NCBI GenBank assembly: GCA_031178355.1
Contig: JAPSJC010000005.1
Location: 1-64,000 of the forward strand
DNA: 64,000 nucleotides
Direction of reading: 5' to 3'
From: Ureibacillus sp.
Lineage (GTDB): Bacteria > Bacillota > Bacilli > Bacillales_A > Planococcaceae
A program made the translations under genes and the position numbers. The notes beneath the pieces are model-generated. The model was given only the letters and a program-made list of their open reading frames with translations. It had not been told where the DNA came from and made no database searches. Positions 62,226 through 64,000 of this stretch are shown piece after piece; the stretch's first letter is position 1, and the number at the start of each line of letters is the position of its first letter.

Positions 62226-62969
62226 GTGGTTTTCATACATAGTGAATTAATGAAACCTATTGAACCATTGGAAAAAAATACTACAGTTCAACTAAAGGTT
62301 ATTGAAAATAGGGAACCACTTGTTAAAGTCAAGGCAATACCAAATCGACTATTTATAAAGCCTATATACTATATGCAAAAAATCCCAGATAGTATTAATA
62401 CTATTTATTTAAGAGAACAGGTATATATTCGATTAAATAAAGCTCTACAATTATTACCAAACGAATATAGCCTAATTTTGTACGATGGGTTCCGACCAAT
62501 ACAGGTACAGCAAGCAATATTTAAATTATTTTATGGAGATTTAAAAAGGAAAAATCCTGAGTTAGACGAAAACCAGCTACTGCGAGAGACATTAAAATTT
62601 GTTGCTTTACCAAGCATTGAGCCATCAAGAACATCACCACATATTACAGGTGGTGCTATTGATTTAACATTAGGTGACGCTAATGGTTATGAGCTAGATT
62701 TAGGTACAGTTTTCGATGAAATCAGTGATAAATCTGCAACAAGGTATTTCGAATGCCATATGAAAGAAAATGAAATGGCACTCAAACACAGACGTATTTT
62801 ATACAATTGCATGATATCAGTTGGTTTTAATAATTATGAGGAAGAATGGTGGCACTATGATTTTGGTAACGTTTCTTGGGCTAGGCGTGAGGGTTCGGCA
62901 ATAGTTTCATATGGTCCAATTTTAGCTAAGATTCATAACAATGATGTAAAGGAGTATCAACATCCATGA
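62226..62969 (+). CDS. VanX/DdpX-like D-Ala-D-Ala dipeptidase
   Basis: LYDGFRPIQVQ, SPHITGGAIDLTLGD, EEWWHYDFG Zn/active-site motifs; GTG start. Confidence 0.9.
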   Translation: MVFIHSELMKPIEPLEKNTTVQLKVIENREPLVKVKAIPNRLFIKPIYYMQKIPDSINTIYLREQVYIRLNKALQLLPNEYSLILYDGFRPIQVQQAIFKLFYGDLKRKNPELDENQLLRETLKFVALPSIEPSRTSPHITGGAIDLTLGDANGYELDLGTVFDEISDKSATRYFECHMKENEMALKHRRILYNCMISVGFNNYEEEWWHYDFGNVSWARREGSAIVSYGPILAKIHNNDVKEYQHP

Positions 62970-63760
62970 AGGTATTTATAAGTGCAGATTTAGAAGGGGT
63001 AGCTGGTTCTACAACTTGGATTGAAACAGAGAAAAATACACCAGACTATGAGCCTTTTCAAAAACAAATGACGAAGGAAGTTGAAGCGGCAATTGAAGGA
63101 GCGATTGCTGGTGGTGCAACCGAAATTTTATTAAAAGATGCACATGATTCAGCTAGAAATATAGATATTTCAAATTTACCTGAAAACGTAAAAATCATTC
63201 GTGGATGGACCGGACATCCAATGTGTATGGTTGCAGGTTTAGATGAAACATTTGATCGAGCTATCTTTATTGGTTACCACAGTAAAGGTGGAAGTCATCG
63301 AAACCCATTAGCACATACGTTAACAGTTACTGCAGATGTGAAAATTAATGGAGAATATGTTAGCGAATTTTTAATCAATACCTATGCTGCCGCTATACAT
63401 AGTGTTCCTGTTGCTTTTGTTAGTGGGGATGTTGGTCTTACTGAAGAAATAAAGACTGTAAATGAAAACATTGTCACATACGCTACAAAAGAAGGAATTG
63501 GTGGCGCGACTTTAAGTGTAAGTCCAAAATTAGCAATCAAAGAAACTAAAAGACTAGTAGAAGATTCAATGAAAGTAGAACGAGAAATATTACAAGTAAA
63601 ACTTCCTGAAAAGTTTGTAGTCGAAATAGTTTACCGTGACCATACACGAGCTTTCCGTAATTCATTCTATCCTGGAGCAAAATTCAAATCACACAATACA
63701 GTAGAATTTGAAACGACTGAATATTTCGAAGTATTGCGTATATTACAGTTTTTAACTTAA
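62966..63760 (+). CDS. M55 D-aminopeptidase (DppA-like)
   Basis: MKVFISADLEGVAGSTTW, LLKDAHDSARNID, GYHSKGGSHRNPLAHT. Confidence 0.92.
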   Translation: MKVFISADLEGVAGSTTWIETEKNTPDYEPFQKQMTKEVEAAIEGAIAGGATEILLKDAHDSARNIDISNLPENVKIIRGWTGHPMCMVAGLDETFDRAIFIGYHSKGGSHRNPLAHTLTVTADVKINGEYVSEFLINTYAAAIHSVPVAFVSGDVGLTEEIKTVNENIVTYATKEGIGGATLSVSPKLAIKETKRLVEDSMKVEREILQVKLPEKFVVEIVYRDHTRAFRNSFYPGAKFKSHNTVEFETTEYFEVLRILQFLT

Positions 63761-63780
63761 TAAGAGATCAGGTGAAATGA

Positions 63781-64000
63781 ATGAAAATAACTGATATTAA
63801 ACTATTCGAAGTTGAAGCACCACTTATCACACCGTTTAAAACAGCTTTACGAACTGTAAATAATATACAAAACATTGGGGTTCATGTAGTGACGGATGAG
63901 GGAGTAATTGGTATTGGAGAAGCATCTCCTACTGCTGCTATCACAGGTGAAACGAAATCATCAATAGTTCATGCAATTACTGAATATATTAAGCCTGCAA
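63781..64000 (+). CDS. Dipeptide epimerase (L-Ala-D/L-Glu epimerase-like, enolase superfamily), 3' truncated by window edge
   Basis: MKITDIKLFEVEAPLITPFKTALRTVNNIQNIGVHVVTDEGVIGIGEASPTAAITGET. Confidence 0.85.
   Translation, partial: MKITDIKLFEVEAPLITPFKTALRTVNNIQNIGVHVVTDEGVIGIGEASPTAAITGETKSSIVHAITEYIKPA

Overview
Low-GC Firmicutes chromosome (Bacillaceae/Planococcaceae-like), mostly in the conserved Bacillus core order: gerAC(partial)-gapB-nrdR-dnaB-dnaI-thrS / infC-rpmI-rplT-ysdA-ysdB-ysdC / argF-sspI / ysgA-pheST / rnhC-zapA-yshB-polX-mutS2-yshE-lcfA-fadR-fadB-etfBA-trxA-uvrC-lysC-yslB-sdhCAB-gerE-racE-rph-rdgB-ysnB. The accessory right end holds a GH3 enzyme, a ComP/ComA-like two-component system and a D-amino-acid/muropeptide peptidase cluster. 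No IS elements, prophage or CRISPR arrays were seen. RNA elements: two T-boxes (thrS, pheS), an L20-type leader before infC, a lysine riboswitch, tRNA-Arg(TCT) and a candidate sRNA. The most interesting observations are: (1) a lysine-riboswitch-controlled LysC homologue whose kinase active-site motifs are lost while the ACT half and an internal beta-subunit start look intact; (2) a DnaB about twice the usual length with five tandem DDBH2-like domains; (3) a dispersed ~21-bp tandem intergenic repeat superfamily (core about KKGCGAWTTT...TTAC) at four loci, two of them between a T-box terminator and the aaRS gene; (4) a GGA-rich three-hairpin RNA candidate between argF and sspI; (5) a ComP/ComA-like pair with no visible comQ/comX; (6) a perfect 25-nt palindrome over the predicted promoter of the peptidase cluster. 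All calls come from reading the sequence; no database search was run.
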